Source: JAFECT01 sp964432415
GTDB lineage: Bacteria; Pseudomonadota; Alphaproteobacteria; Caulobacterales; Caulobacteraceae
Reading direction: 5' to 3'
DNA: 64,000 nt
NCBI GenBank assembly: GCA_964432415.1
Contig: CAYSNW010000007.1
Coordinates: 1-64,000 of the forward strand
Within the stretch, counting starts at the first letter, position 1. Every line of letters begins with the position of its first letter. The notes beneath the pieces are model-generated. The model was not told where the DNA came from. It was given only the letters and a program-made list of their open reading frames with translations, and searched no databases. This document shows positions 7,577-16,107 of the stretch, piece by piece. A program made the position numbers and the translations under genes.

Positions 7577-8785
7577 TCAGCCCACCGTTTCGGCGAACTC
7601 GAAGTCGCAGCCTTCGGTCCGGGCCTCGTTGAGGTCGGCCTCGATCAGGCGGGTGCGGCGGAAGTCGGCGCCGCGCAGATCGGCCATGCGCAGGCAGGCA
7701 CGGGTCAGGTCGGTGCGCACCACCCGCCCCTCCGAGATCGGCAAGGGACCGAGACGGGCCTCCCGCATGTCGGCGCGAATGAGCTGGGCGCCGCCGAGCT
7801 TGGCGCCGCGCAGGTCTGCGTTCCTGAGATCGGCGCCGCGCAGGTCGGCGCCGGTCAGGTCCGAGCCCTGAAGATGGGCGCCCGCGAGATTCAGGCCGAA
7901 GAAGACGCCCCGGGGCGCGTGCAGCGCGGTCAGGCGGCGCTTGGCCAGCGACCGCTCGGCGCGGAAGTCGACGTCGGGAATGCGGGCGGCCTTGCCCTGC
8001 ATGCCGCCGGTGTCGCACCACTGCTCGTGGGCGCTCAGGATCTCGCCCAGCGGCAGGTCGTCGATGAAGACGGTGGCCGGCGGCGCCTTGAGCACCCCGG
8101 TCAGGTCGGTCTTGTCGGTGTTGGCGCGCTCGATATTGGTGCCGCTCATCACCGCGCGCTTGAACGAGGCGCCGGAGAGGTCGGCCGAGGACAGGTCGGC
8201 GCCGGACAGGTCGGCGCCGTCCAGGGTGGCGTTGCGCAGGCGCGAGCCGGCCATGATGGCGCCGGTCAGGTTGGCGTCGCGGAAGTCGGCGGCCTGGGCG
8301 AAGGTGCCGCTCATCTGGGCGCCCTGCAGGTTGGCGCCCGACAGGACCGCGTAGTCCAGCTCGCCCGGCTTGCGCTCGTGCTTGAGCAGGCGGAAGCCGT
8401 CCTTGGCGTCCTGCAGGGCGATCAGCCCCTCGCGCAGGTCGCATTCGACCAGTTCCGCGCCGGACAGGTTGGCGCCGCGCAGGCACGCGCCCCGGAGGTC
8501 GGCGCGGCGCAGCTGGGCGTAGCGCAGGTCTGCGTCGCGCATGTCGGCGCCGAACAGGATGGCCCGATTGAGCTTGGCGCCCAGCATCAGGGCGGCGTTC
8601 AGCCGCGCGCCGGACAGGTCCGCGTCGGACAGGTCGACCTTTTCCAGGTTGGTGTTGGACAGGTCGAAATAGGAGAGATTGGCGCGGCGTCCGCCCGGGG
8701 TGCCAGCGAGGTAGCGGGCGTGCGCGTCGATGATGGCGCGCAGCGTCGACTGGTCGACCGATTTGATCAGGGCGGAGGTTTTCAT
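7577..8785 (-). CDS. Pentapeptide-repeat protein with two repeat arrays
   Basis: 402 residues. An N-terminal cap (LRAIIDAHARYLAGTPGGRRA) leads into a long A(D/N)LXX pentapeptide array. About residue 250 a related cap (LGEILSAHEQWCDTGGMQG) precedes a second array. Each array should form a right-handed quadrilateral beta-helix, giving a two-rod protein. No signal peptide or membrane segment is present, so it is probably cytoplasmic. ATG 8785 is used; an in-frame GTG lies 6 bases upstream and neither has a strong ribosome binding site. Function is unknown: some relatives are DNA mimics that bind gyrase, most are uncharacterised. Confidence 0.9.
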   Translation of the reverse strand: MKTSALIKSVDQSTLRAIIDAHARYLAGTPGGRRANLSYFDLSNTNLEKVDLSDADLSGARLNAALMLGAKLNRAILFGADMRDADLRYAQLRRADLRGACLRGANLSGAELVECDLREGLIALQDAKDGFRLLKHERKPGELDYAVLSGANLQGAQMSGTFAQAADFRDANLTGAIMAGSRLRNATLDGADLSGADLSSADLSGASFKRAVMSGTNIERANTDKTDLTGVLKAPPATVFIDDLPLGEILSAHEQWCDTGGMQGKAARIPDVDFRAERSLAKRRLTALHAPRGVFFGLNLAGAHLQGSDLTGADLRGADLRNADLRGAKLGGAQLIRADMREARLGPLPISEGRVVRTDLTRACLRMADLRGADFRRTRLIEADLNEARTEGCDFEFAETVG

Positions 8786-8960
8786 GGTCACGCAGCAATA
8801 TGGCTGACCACGCTTTAACGAAGCGTTGGCGTAGCGCCGTTCGGCGCAAATTTCCCGGGTTTCTTAAGGTTAGCGCGCGCGTTCCCGGCGAAGCGGCTTT
8901 GCATCGCCTCAGTCGCGCGCTAGAAGCGCCGCTCAACTTTTGCACAAGATAAAAATCACT

Positions 8961-9773
8961 ATGGAACAGATGCCGCTTCCCCAGGGCGCCGGGCTTTCGG
9001 GCAACGTGCTCTTCTACAGCAAGCCTGAGCCGCTGAACGCGCAGATGCATGGCGCGCTGGGGGTCAATCGCACGGACAAGCCCTACCGCTTCGTGGCGCA
9101 GACCAACGTCGTGCCGTTGACGGTGACCGAGTTCTTCGCGGCCTGCATGTCCTACCCGATCATCTTCATGGGCGACGCCAAGACGCCGCTGGTGGTCATG
9201 GGTCTGCGCCAGGGCGACAACCTGTTCGTCAGCCCTGAGGGCGACTTCCGCATCGACGCCTACATCCCGGGCTTCGTGCGCCGCTATCCCTTCGTGTTCG
9301 CCAACGACGACGAGGCGGACCGCATGGTGCTGTGCGTCGACCGCGACGCGCCCTTCATCTCCGAGACCCCGGACGTGCCGTTCTTCGAGGAGGGCCAGCC
9401 CTCGGCCTACACCCAGAACGCCATGCAGTTCTGCAACGACTTCGAGCAGGAGCGCCGCCGCACCGAGACCTTCGTCGAGCTGATGAAGGAACTCGACCTG
9501 TTCGAGAGCCGCGACGCCACCTTCCAGCCGACCAACCCGGACGGCTCCTTCGGTGAGCCGGTGAAGCTGGCGGAGTACTTCGCCATCAGCCAGGAGCGCC
9601 TGAACGCCCTGCCGCAGGACAAGTTCATGCAGCTGCGCGACAACGGCGCCCTGCAGCACATCTACGCCCACCTGATCTCGCTGCTGGGCTGGGACCGCCT
9701 GGTGGCCATTGCGCTCGACCGCGCCGCACGCGACGGCACCGATGGCCTGGCCGCGTCGGCCACAACCAACTGA
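8961..9773 (+). CDS. SapC-like protein (S-layer-associated family)
   Basis: 270 residues from ATG 8961; an in-frame TTG at 8940 would lengthen it. It matches the SapC family throughout: LNAQMHGALGV, VPLTVTEFFAAC, YPIIFMGD, LFVSPEGDFRIDAYIPGFVRRYPF, and the C-terminal LHxIYAHLISLLGW block. The family was named from S-layer operons but is widespread in proteobacteria without S-layer genes and has no proven activity. No S-layer or type I secretion genes occur nearby. A strong terminator follows at 9801-9828. Confidence 0.85.
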   Translation: MEQMPLPQGAGLSGNVLFYSKPEPLNAQMHGALGVNRTDKPYRFVAQTNVVPLTVTEFFAACMSYPIIFMGDAKTPLVVMGLRQGDNLFVSPEGDFRIDAYIPGFVRRYPFVFANDDEADRMVLCVDRDAPFISETPDVPFFEEGQPSAYTQNAMQFCNDFEQERRRTETFVELMKELDLFESRDATFQPTNPDGSFGEPVKLAEYFAISQERLNALPQDKFMQLRDNGALQHIYAHLISLLGWDRLVAIALDRAARDGTDGLAASATTN

Positions 9774-9800
9774 GCTCGGGCTCCGGCGTGAGCTCGGAAG

Positions 9801-9828
9801 AGGCCCTCCCTCGCGGGAGGGCCTTTTT
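9801..9828 (+). terminator. Rho-independent terminator of the SapC-like gene
   Basis: A perfect 10-bp stem (AGGCCCTCCC / GGGAGGGCCT) with a TCGC loop is followed by five T residues, 28 bases after the stop codon. Confidence 0.93.
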
Positions 9829-9850
9829 CGTTTGCCCAAAATATATGTCC

Positions 9851-9997
9851 GTCATCCTCGGAGCGGAGCCCCGCAGGGGCGCAGACCCGAGGACCCAACA
9901 GCTCCCGTCCTCAACGCTGCGAAAAGAAGAGGCGCCCAGCTTCAATCAAGATTCGCTGTTGGGTCCTCGGGTTCCGCTTCGCGGCCCCGAGGATGAC
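9851..9997. repeat. 147-bp intergenic inverted-repeat element
   Basis: Outer arms GTCATCCTCGG... and ...CGAGGATGAC and inner 15-bp perfect arms (9885-9899 and 9958-9972, ACCCGAGGACCCAAC type) define a long cruciform-capable element between the SapC-like gene and the SPFH gene. It looks like a genome-wide dispersed repeat; only one copy is in this window. Confidence 0.65.
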
Positions 9998-10018
9998 GTC
10001 AAGAAGATGAAGTAGGGC

Positions 10019-10945
10019 CTACTTCTCTTCCGCCTGCACCTGGGCCAGCGCGCTGGATCCGACAATGCAGGTCTTGACGTTGAGCGGGCACATGCCGTTC
10101 CAGCGCTCGATCTCCTTCTGGCGCAGCACCTCGGGGCTGGCCCTGAGCGCCAGGGCCTGCAGGCGGGTGGACTCGGCCAGGCCCCGGGCCTCCTCGATCT
10201 TGGCGTCTGCCTCGGCCTTGGCCTGGGCGACCTTGCCCTGCGCGGCCATAGTGGCCTGATCGACCTGCGACTTGCGGGTGATGCCGTCCAGCACGCTCTG
10301 CGGATAGCGCAGGTTGCCGAGCCAGCTCAGCTGGCTGATCTCCACGCCCTGACGCGACCACTTGGCCTGAACCCGCGCCAGGGCCCGGCCGATCATGGCC
10401 TGCCGCCCGCCGGACATCATGTCGTCGGCCGAAATCAGCTCGGACTCCGCGGCGATGGCCGAGCGGATGTCGTTGCGGATCGGTGTGGCGAAGAGCTGGT
10501 CGAAGCTGAGCCGCCAGCTCGAATAGAGCTTGGGCGCCTGGGCGGGATTGACCCTCAGCACCACCTGGACGTCGGCGGTGATCGGCAGGCCGGTGTGGTC
10601 GGAGAAGCTGACCTCCTCATTGCCCTCGCCGCCGCCGTTGGCGGTGTTGGGATCGCGGGTGTAGGCGTAGGAGCGCTCGATGCTGGGGTACTGCACCACC
10701 CGCTCGCCGAGGCCGACGAAATGCCAGCCCGGCGCAAGCGGCGTCGGATCCACCCCGGCGTTGGCGCCCAGGGTGCGCACCAGCACCCCGACCTCGCCCG
10801 GCTGCACCGTGACGCTGTGCTTGGCGATGCTGCAGCCGGCGAACAGCAGGATGACGAGACCGAGGGCCCCGTAGACCCCCAGACGCACCGTGGACGGGAG
10901 TGAGAACCGCCGCAACAGGCCAGGGCCGCCCGACGTATTGCTCAT
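10019..10945 (-). CDS. SPFH/Band 7 (prohibitin-like) membrane protein
   Basis: 308 residues. A cytoplasmic N-terminus and one membrane helix (LGVYGALGLVILLFAGC) precede an SPFH domain (PGEVGVLVRTLG, PGWHFVGLGERVVQYP, GLPITADVQVVLRVNP). An Ala/Glu/Lys-rich coiled coil (QGKVAQAKAEADAKIEEARG) and a C-terminal segment follow. FAGC at residue 38 resembles a lipobox, but the long N-terminus makes a plain membrane anchor more likely. SPFH proteins scaffold large membrane assemblies and modulate proteases. GAGGG before the ATG supports the start. It is third in a minus-strand operon with the two genes at 10976 and 11250. Confidence 0.88.
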   Translation of the reverse strand: MSNTSGGPGLLRRFSLPSTVRLGVYGALGLVILLFAGCSIAKHSVTVQPGEVGVLVRTLGANAGVDPTPLAPGWHFVGLGERVVQYPSIERSYAYTRDPNTANGGGEGNEEVSFSDHTGLPITADVQVVLRVNPAQAPKLYSSWRLSFDQLFATPIRNDIRSAIAAESELISADDMMSGGRQAMIGRALARVQAKWSRQGVEISQLSWLGNLRYPQSVLDGITRKSQVDQATMAAQGKVAQAKAEADAKIEEARGLAESTRLQALALRASPEVLRQKEIERWNGMCPLNVKTCIVGSSALAQVQAEEK

Positions 10946-10975
10946 ATTCGTCCCTCAGGGTTGGAGAACGCCCGC

Positions 10976-11242
10976 TCACATCGCTCGGCGAATGTCGCGG
11001 ACCATCAGATAGAACAGGTAGAGCAGGCCCAGCGCGCCGGCGACGGCCAGCACGATGGCGGCCAGCGGCGCCAGGTCCGAGCGCGCGCCCCAGGTCATGG
11101 GCACCAGAATCCGGAACAGCACGAAGGCGCAGACCAGCCAGCCGACCACATAGGCGATGACCCGCGCGCCCAGTTTGAATTCACGCTCAAAGCCGCCCTT
11201 GCCGGGCGGGATCGGGGCGATGTCCCGGGGGTCCTCGGCCAT
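10976..11242 (-). CDS. Small two-helix membrane protein of unknown function
   Basis: 88 residues: a polar head (MAEDPRDIAPIPPGKGGFER) and two hydrophobic helices (VIAYVVGWLVCAFVLFRIL and LAAIVLAVAGALGLLYLFYL) ending in a basic tail. It lies 7 bp after the hotdog-fold gene and 30 bp before the SPFH gene on the same strand, so it is probably co-transcribed. No family is recognised. Confidence 0.7.
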   Translation of the reverse strand: MAEDPRDIAPIPPGKGGFEREFKLGARVIAYVVGWLVCAFVLFRILVPMTWGARSDLAPLAAIVLAVAGALGLLYLFYLMVRDIRRAM

Positions 11243-11249
11243 GAACGCG

Positions 11250-11636
11250 CTAGCGCCCCATCACCGAGCGGGTCAGGCAGGAGAAGACCAGCCGTCCCGC
11301 CTCATCCAGCAGGTCGTGCTGGGCGATGACCACGCCCTTGTCCTCGCCGACGGGATCGACCCCCATCACGGTCATGCGGCCGCGCAGCAGCTCGCCCGCC
11401 GGCGGATTGCGCACCCAGCGCAGGGCGTCGACCGCCAGCCGCTTGTGCCGGCCCCAGCCCTTGGAGGTGTCGGCCTCGAGCCGGGACCAGATGGCGTAGA
11501 CCATGGCGTCGGGCGCGCCGTTCATGGCGTCCCAGTCCGGCGCGAAGGTCGTGCAGAAGCCCTCGATAGCCCGGCGGTCCAGCGCGATGGCGCCCAGCGA
11601 AACCACCTGTCCGATCTCGATCTCGTCGAAGGTCAT
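11250..11636 (-). CDS. MaoC-like hotdog protein with degenerate active site
   Basis: 128 residues that follow the MaoC-dehydratase pattern: FDEIEIGQVVSLG at the start, FCTTFAPDWDAMNG where the active-site loop should be, then strands ending GVVIAQHDLLDEAG and LVFSCLTRSVMGR. The Asp...His dyad usual for enoyl-CoA hydratases of this family is not clear; the loop has DWDAMN with no His. It may be a non-catalytic or differently acting hotdog protein. First gene of the operon leading to the SPFH gene. Confidence 0.7.
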   Translation of the reverse strand: MTFDEIEIGQVVSLGAIALDRRAIEGFCTTFAPDWDAMNGAPDAMVYAIWSRLEADTSKGWGRHKRLAVDALRWVRNPPAGELLRGRMTVMGVDPVGEDKGVVIAQHDLLDEAGRLVFSCLTRSVMGR

Positions 11637-11713
11637 GATCCGGCGACTCGCTTGCTGTTTCCGGTGACCCGATCATGCCCCTATAAGTCGCCCGTTCAAG
11701 CTTTGGAGTTGCG

Positions 11714-13834
11714 GTGCTGCGCTATCTCATCCCGGCCTTCCTGGCGGCCCTGGCCCTGGCCTTCCCGGCCGCAGCCGCGCCGGTCAACACGGGTCATGTG
11801 AAGCTGGAGCTGGCGCCCGAGAGCGCGACCGTCGCGCCGGGCTCGACCACGCATGTCGCGCTGCGCCAGCAGATCGCGCCGGGCTGGCACACCTATTGGA
11901 AAAACGCCGGCGACGCGGGCCTGCCGCCGGAGCTGACCTGGACCCTTCCGGCGGACTGGAAGGCGGGGGAGATCGTCTGGCCGGCGCCGAAGCGTCTGCC
12001 GCAGCCGCCCCTGATGACCTACGGCTACGAGAGCGAAGTCTTGCTGCCGGTTGCGATCACCGTGCCGGCCTCGGCCCGGCCGGGGGAACGCGCGCATCTG
12101 TCGGCGGCGGTGAACCTGCTGGTCTGCGCCGACGTCTGCATTCCCGAGAGCGGGACGGTGGAGATCGACCTGCCGATCGCCGCGGCGGCGCCCCAGCCCC
12201 ATCCGGTGTTCGGCGCCGCGGTGGCCTCGGCCCTGGCCGCCGCCCCGAAGACCGCGCCGATCGAGGCACGCTATCGCCGCGAGAACGGGAAGCTTCTTCT
12301 GGCCATGACCGGGGGCCCGCTGAAGGGCGCGGAAGCCGCCGGCGCCTATTTCTTCCCCGCCACGCCGCGCCTGATCGACTATTCGGCCGCCCAGGTCATC
12401 GAGCGCGGCCCCGACGGCCTGACCCTGACCCTGACCCCCGCGCCGGGATCCGGCGCGCCGCCCTCCGGTCCGATCGCGGGCGTGCTCACGACGCGCGCCG
12501 GCGCCTGGGAAATCACCGCCAGCGAAGGACCGGCGCCGGCCGGCGCAGGCGGACTGGGTCGCGCGCCGGGCGCGGAGACGGTGAGCGCTCTTTCATCCCC
12601 GGCCGTCGGACCCGGGCTGGGGCTGGCGGTCCTGTTCGGCCTGCTGGGGGGCCTGCTTCTCAACCTGATGCCCTGCGTCTTCCCGGTGTTGGCCATGAAG
12701 GCCGCCGCCCTGGCGCGCGGCGCCCACGATCCGGCGACCACCCGGCGCGACGGCCTGGCCTTCCTGGGCGGGGTGCTCATCGCTTTCCTCAGCCTCGGCG
12801 CGATCCTGATCGCGGGCAAGGCGGCCGGCCAGGCCGTGGGTTGGGGCTTCCAGCTGCAGTCGCCGGCGGTGACCGCCTTCCTGGCCATGCTGATCGCCGC
12901 GATCGGACTGAACCTGTCCGGGGTCTATGACGCGGGGACCTCGCTGCAGGGGCTGGGCGCCGGCCTGCACAGCCGCCCGGGACCGCTCGGGGCCTTCTTC
13001 GCCGGCGTGCTGGCGGTGGTGATCGGCGCGCCCTGCACCGCGCCGTTCATGGGCGTCGCGCTCGGCTGGGCCCTGACCGCGGGGACGCTCGACACCCTGC
13101 TGGTCTTCCTGGCGCTGGGGTTGGGCCTGGCTCTGCCCTACGTCGTCCTGAGCTTCTCGCCCGGTGCGCTCGATCGCCTGCCCAGGCCCGGGCCCTGGAT
13201 GGACAGCCTGAGGCGCTGGCTGGCCTGGCCCATGTACGGGACCTGCGCCTTCCTGGTCTGGGTCTTCGCCCAGCAGTCGGGCTCCGCGGCGCTGGGCTTC
13301 CTGCTGACGGCCCTGCTGTTCTTGGCGCTCTGCCTGCAGGTGTGGGGGCGACTCCAGCGCAGGGACCCGGAGGGTCGTCGCACGGTCCTGACTCTGGTCG
13401 CGGCGGGCCTGGCCCTGATGCTGGCGGTGCTGTTCGCCATCTGGGGCGCCGCCGCGCCACCGCCGCCCCAGGGGGGCCGGACGCTGGAGGGCGCCGAACT
13501 GGGCGCCGAGCCCTGGTCCCAGGCGCGCCAGGACGCCCTGATCGCCGAGGGACGCCCCGTGTTCGTCAACTTCACCGCCGCCTGGTGCGTCAGCTGCAAG
13601 GTCAATGAACAGACCTCGCTCTCCCGGCCCGAGGTCGCGGCCGCCCTGCGCGCGACCAACACCGCCTACCTGGTCGCCGACTGGACCCGGCGCGACGACG
13701 CCATCGCCCGCGCGCTGGCCGCCCAGGGACGCTCGGGCGTGCCGCTCTATGTGGTGTACCGGCCGGGCGCGCCGGCGAAGGTGCTGCCGCAGATCCTGAC
13801 GGCCGGGACAGTCGTGAAGGCGCTGAAGAACTAG
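11714..13834 (+). CDS. DsbD/ScsB-type thiol:disulfide interchange protein
   Basis: 706 residues. A signal peptide is followed by a periplasmic domain with the cysteine pair VCADVCIPESG, an eight-helix transmembrane domain with MPCVFP and APCTAP cysteine motifs, and a C-terminal thioredoxin domain with WCVSC. This layout carries electrons from cytoplasmic thioredoxin across the inner membrane to periplasmic thiol partners. The longer N-terminal region (about 280 residues before helix 1) is closer to the ScsB/DipZ group than to E. coli DsbD. GTG start with GGAG six bases upstream. Its stop overlaps by 4 bp the stop of the convergent gene. Confidence 0.92.
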   Translation: MLRYLIPAFLAALALAFPAAAAPVNTGHVKLELAPESATVAPGSTTHVALRQQIAPGWHTYWKNAGDAGLPPELTWTLPADWKAGEIVWPAPKRLPQPPLMTYGYESEVLLPVAITVPASARPGERAHLSAAVNLLVCADVCIPESGTVEIDLPIAAAAPQPHPVFGAAVASALAAAPKTAPIEARYRRENGKLLLAMTGGPLKGAEAAGAYFFPATPRLIDYSAAQVIERGPDGLTLTLTPAPGSGAPPSGPIAGVLTTRAGAWEITASEGPAPAGAGGLGRAPGAETVSALSSPAVGPGLGLAVLFGLLGGLLLNLMPCVFPVLAMKAAALARGAHDPATTRRDGLAFLGGVLIAFLSLGAILIAGKAAGQAVGWGFQLQSPAVTAFLAMLIAAIGLNLSGVYDAGTSLQGLGAGLHSRPGPLGAFFAGVLAVVIGAPCTAPFMGVALGWALTAGTLDTLLVFLALGLGLALPYVVLSFSPGALDRLPRPGPWMDSLRRWLAWPMYGTCAFLVWVFAQQSGSAALGFLLTALLFLALCLQVWGRLQRRDPEGRRTVLTLVAAGLALMLAVLFAIWGAAAPPPPQGGRTLEGAELGAEPWSQARQDALIAEGRPVFVNFTAAWCVSCKVNEQTSLSRPEVAAALRATNTAYLVADWTRRDDAIARALAAQGRSGVPLYVVYRPGAPAKVLPQILTAGTVVKALKN

Positions 13835-14310
13835 ACCGGCGGCTTCGGCGGGGCGGTGACCACCTCGACGTTGTCGTTCAGCAGATAGGCCAGGTCGTCC
13901 AGCGCCTGGTCCTGCTGGGCTCCGGTGCGCGCGGTCTCGACCTCGGCGACCCGCTTGGGCAGGTCCTCGGATATCCCCTTGAGGATGCACTTCAGGTCGC
14001 CGTCCGTGCCGCGCTTGGCCAGGTCGAAATGACCCTGCATGTCGAGCGCCGACAGCCGCAGGGTTTCGGCCTTGAAGCTCGCGAAGTCCGGCAGGCTGAT
14101 CGGGCCGGTCGAGGCCTTCATGCCCGGCGAACGGTAGCGGGCGATGACCTCCTGCAGCGTGCGCGCTCGGGTGACGATGTCGGCGTACATCGGCTCGGTC
14201 GAGAGCTTGGATACCGCCTCGGTCTGCATCTGGGCGGCGCGGACCGCGGGCGCGGCGCCGTACATGTCGGCCATGGCCAGGGAGGCGGCGAGGGCGAGGG
14301 CGCAGGACAT
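13831..14310 (-). CDS. Hypothetical secreted protein
   Basis: 159 residues with a short N-terminal hydrophobic signal (MSCALALAASLAMADMYGAAPA) and a helical mature region with charged segments (MYADIVTRARTLQEVIARYR, ISEDLPKRVAEVETARTGA). One cysteine (DGDLKCILKGI) is present. No known family. It overlaps the dsbD-like stop tail-to-tail and has no other partner. Confidence 0.65.
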   Translation of the reverse strand: MSCALALAASLAMADMYGAAPAVRAAQMQTEAVSKLSTEPMYADIVTRARTLQEVIARYRSPGMKASTGPISLPDFASFKAETLRLSALDMQGHFDLAKRGTDGDLKCILKGISEDLPKRVAEVETARTGAQQDQALDDLAYLLNDNVEVVTAPPKPPV

Positions 14311-14406
14311 GGGCGCATCCTTGGAAAACAGAGGTTTGGGGCCATGGTTAAGGCGTTCCGGTAAACGAGAGGTGACCTCGGGCCCAAGGCGCGCTAGCCA
14401 AGCCCC

Positions 14407-16032
14407 ATGACTGCCTCATCCCTCGACCGGGCCTGGAACGCGCTGGAAGCCGCAGCGGCGGACGCGGGCGGCCGGCGCATCGCCGACCTGTTCGCCGCCG
14501 AACCGGAGCGTCTGGCGCGGCTGAGCCTGAGCGCCTGCGGCCTGAGCCTGGACCTTTCTAAGCAGGCCTGGACCCTGGCCGGCTTCGAAGCGGCGCTGGC
14601 CCTCGCCCGCGCGGCCGGGGTGGAAGACCAGCGCGCAAGGCTGTTCGCGGGCGATCCGGTCAACGCCTCGGAAGGCCGGGCGGTGCTGCACATGGCGCTC
14701 CGGGCGAGGCCGGGCGACCCGTTCGCCGCCGCCGGAACACCGGTCATGGCCGAGGTCGAGGCGGTGCGTTCGCGGATGCGGGCCTTCGCGGACCAGGTGC
14801 GTTCCGGCGCGCTCCGGGGCGCCACGGGCGAGCGCTTCGACACGATCCTGCATATCGGCATTGGCGGCTCGGACCTCGGACCGCGGCTGCTGTGGGATGC
14901 GCTGAAGCCCCTCAGCCCCGAGATCGACCTGCGCTTCGTCGCCAATGTCGACGGCGCCGAGTTCGCCCTGACCTCCGCCGGCCTCGATCCGGCCCGCACC
15001 CTGGTGGTGATCGTCTCCAAGACCTTCTCGACCCAGGAGACCCTGGCCAACGCCGAGGCCGCCCGGGCCTGGCTCTCGGCGGCGCTGGGCTCGGAGGCCG
15101 CGAAAGGGCACCTGGCGGCAGTGTCCACCGCCCTGGAGCGCACCTCTGCCTTCGGCATCGCGCCGGAGCGGGTATTCGGCTTCTGGGACTGGGTGGGCGG
15201 GCGCTACTCCCTGTGGTCGGCGGTCAGCCTGTCGGTGGCGGTCGCCCTGGGCTGGGACAGGTTCGAGGCCCTGCTGGAGGGCGCGCGCGCCATGGACCGG
15301 CATTTCGCCGAGGCGCCGCTGGACCGGAACGCGCCGGTGCTGCTGGCCCTGGCGCAGGTGTTCAACCGCAACGGCCTGGACCGCCGGGCCCGCTCGGTCG
15401 TGCCCTACGCCCACCGGCTGCGCAGGCTGGCGGCCTTCCTGCAGCAGCTCGAGATGGAATCGAACGGCAAGCGGGTGGGCCGCGACGGTAAGCCGGTGGC
15501 GCATTCCACCGCCCCGGTGGTGTTCGGCGACGAGGGGACCAACGTCCAGCACGCCTATTTCCAGCAGATGCACCAGGGGACCGATGTAGTCCCACTGGAG
15601 TTCGTGGCCGTCGCCGATCCGGGAGACAGCGACCCGGCCATGCACCGCAAGCTGATCGCCAATGTCATCGCCCAGGCCGAGGCCTTGTTGGTCGGGCGCT
15701 CCGAAGACGAGGTCCGCGCCGAGCTGGAGGCGCGCGGCCTGGCGCCCGACGAGATCGATGTCCTGGCGCCCCAGCGCAGCTTCCCGGGAAACCGGCCCTC
15801 GACCCTGATCGTGCTGGACCGGCTGGAGGCCGCGGGCCTCGGCGCCCTGATCGCCCTCTATGAGCACAAGACCTTCGTCGAGGGCGTGATGTGGGGGATC
15901 AACAGCTTCGACCAGTGGGGCGTGGAGCTGGGCAAGACCCTGGCCGGCCGCGTGCTGGCGGAGCTGGAAGGCGGCCCCGAGGGGGCTCACGACCCCTCGA
16001 CCCGGTCGTTGATCGCACGCTTCAGACCATGA
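14407..16032 (+). CDS. pgi: Glucose-6-phosphate isomerase
   Basis: 541 residues, the normal length. The enzyme interconverts glucose-6-phosphate and fructose-6-phosphate in the cytoplasm. Diagnostic segments are HIGIGGSDLGPRLLWDAL (phosphate binding), SKTFSTQETLANAEAAR, the catalytic-glutamate region QLEMESNGKRV, GTNVQHAYFQQMHQGT, and the PGI signature SFDQWGVELGKTLA. In this lineage, where Entner-Doudoroff metabolism is common, it mainly serves gluconeogenesis and hexose cycling. The gene appears monocistronic. Confidence 0.97.
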   Translation: MTASSLDRAWNALEAAAADAGGRRIADLFAAEPERLARLSLSACGLSLDLSKQAWTLAGFEAALALARAAGVEDQRARLFAGDPVNASEGRAVLHMALRARPGDPFAAAGTPVMAEVEAVRSRMRAFADQVRSGALRGATGERFDTILHIGIGGSDLGPRLLWDALKPLSPEIDLRFVANVDGAEFALTSAGLDPARTLVVIVSKTFSTQETLANAEAARAWLSAALGSEAAKGHLAAVSTALERTSAFGIAPERVFGFWDWVGGRYSLWSAVSLSVAVALGWDRFEALLEGARAMDRHFAEAPLDRNAPVLLALAQVFNRNGLDRRARSVVPYAHRLRRLAAFLQQLEMESNGKRVGRDGKPVAHSTAPVVFGDEGTNVQHAYFQQMHQGTDVVPLEFVAVADPGDSDPAMHRKLIANVIAQAEALLVGRSEDEVRAELEARGLAPDEIDVLAPQRSFPGNRPSTLIVLDRLEAAGLGALIALYEHKTFVEGVMWGINSFDQWGVELGKTLAGRVLAELEGGPEGAHDPSTRSLIARFRP

Positions 16033-16107
16033 GCAGGATTTCACTGGACCTGAGGGCGGGCCGACAGGCCTGATCCGGCGCGAGACCGCCGCCGGGAGTA
16101 GCCCACC

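Noticed and set aside
7600..8660. Direct DNA repeats suggestive of a CRISPR or minisatellite
   Set aside because: The 15-bp periodicity reflects pentapeptide codons (A-D-L-x-x) in a coding frame; spacing is too short and sequence too variable for CRISPR.
7488..9839. 783-codon minus-strand frame across the pentapeptide and SapC-like genes
   Set aside because: Low-complexity Arg/Gly/Ala/His translation with no domain; its N-terminal two-thirds are antisense to the SapC-like gene and out of frame with the pentapeptide gene. A GC-rich shadow frame.
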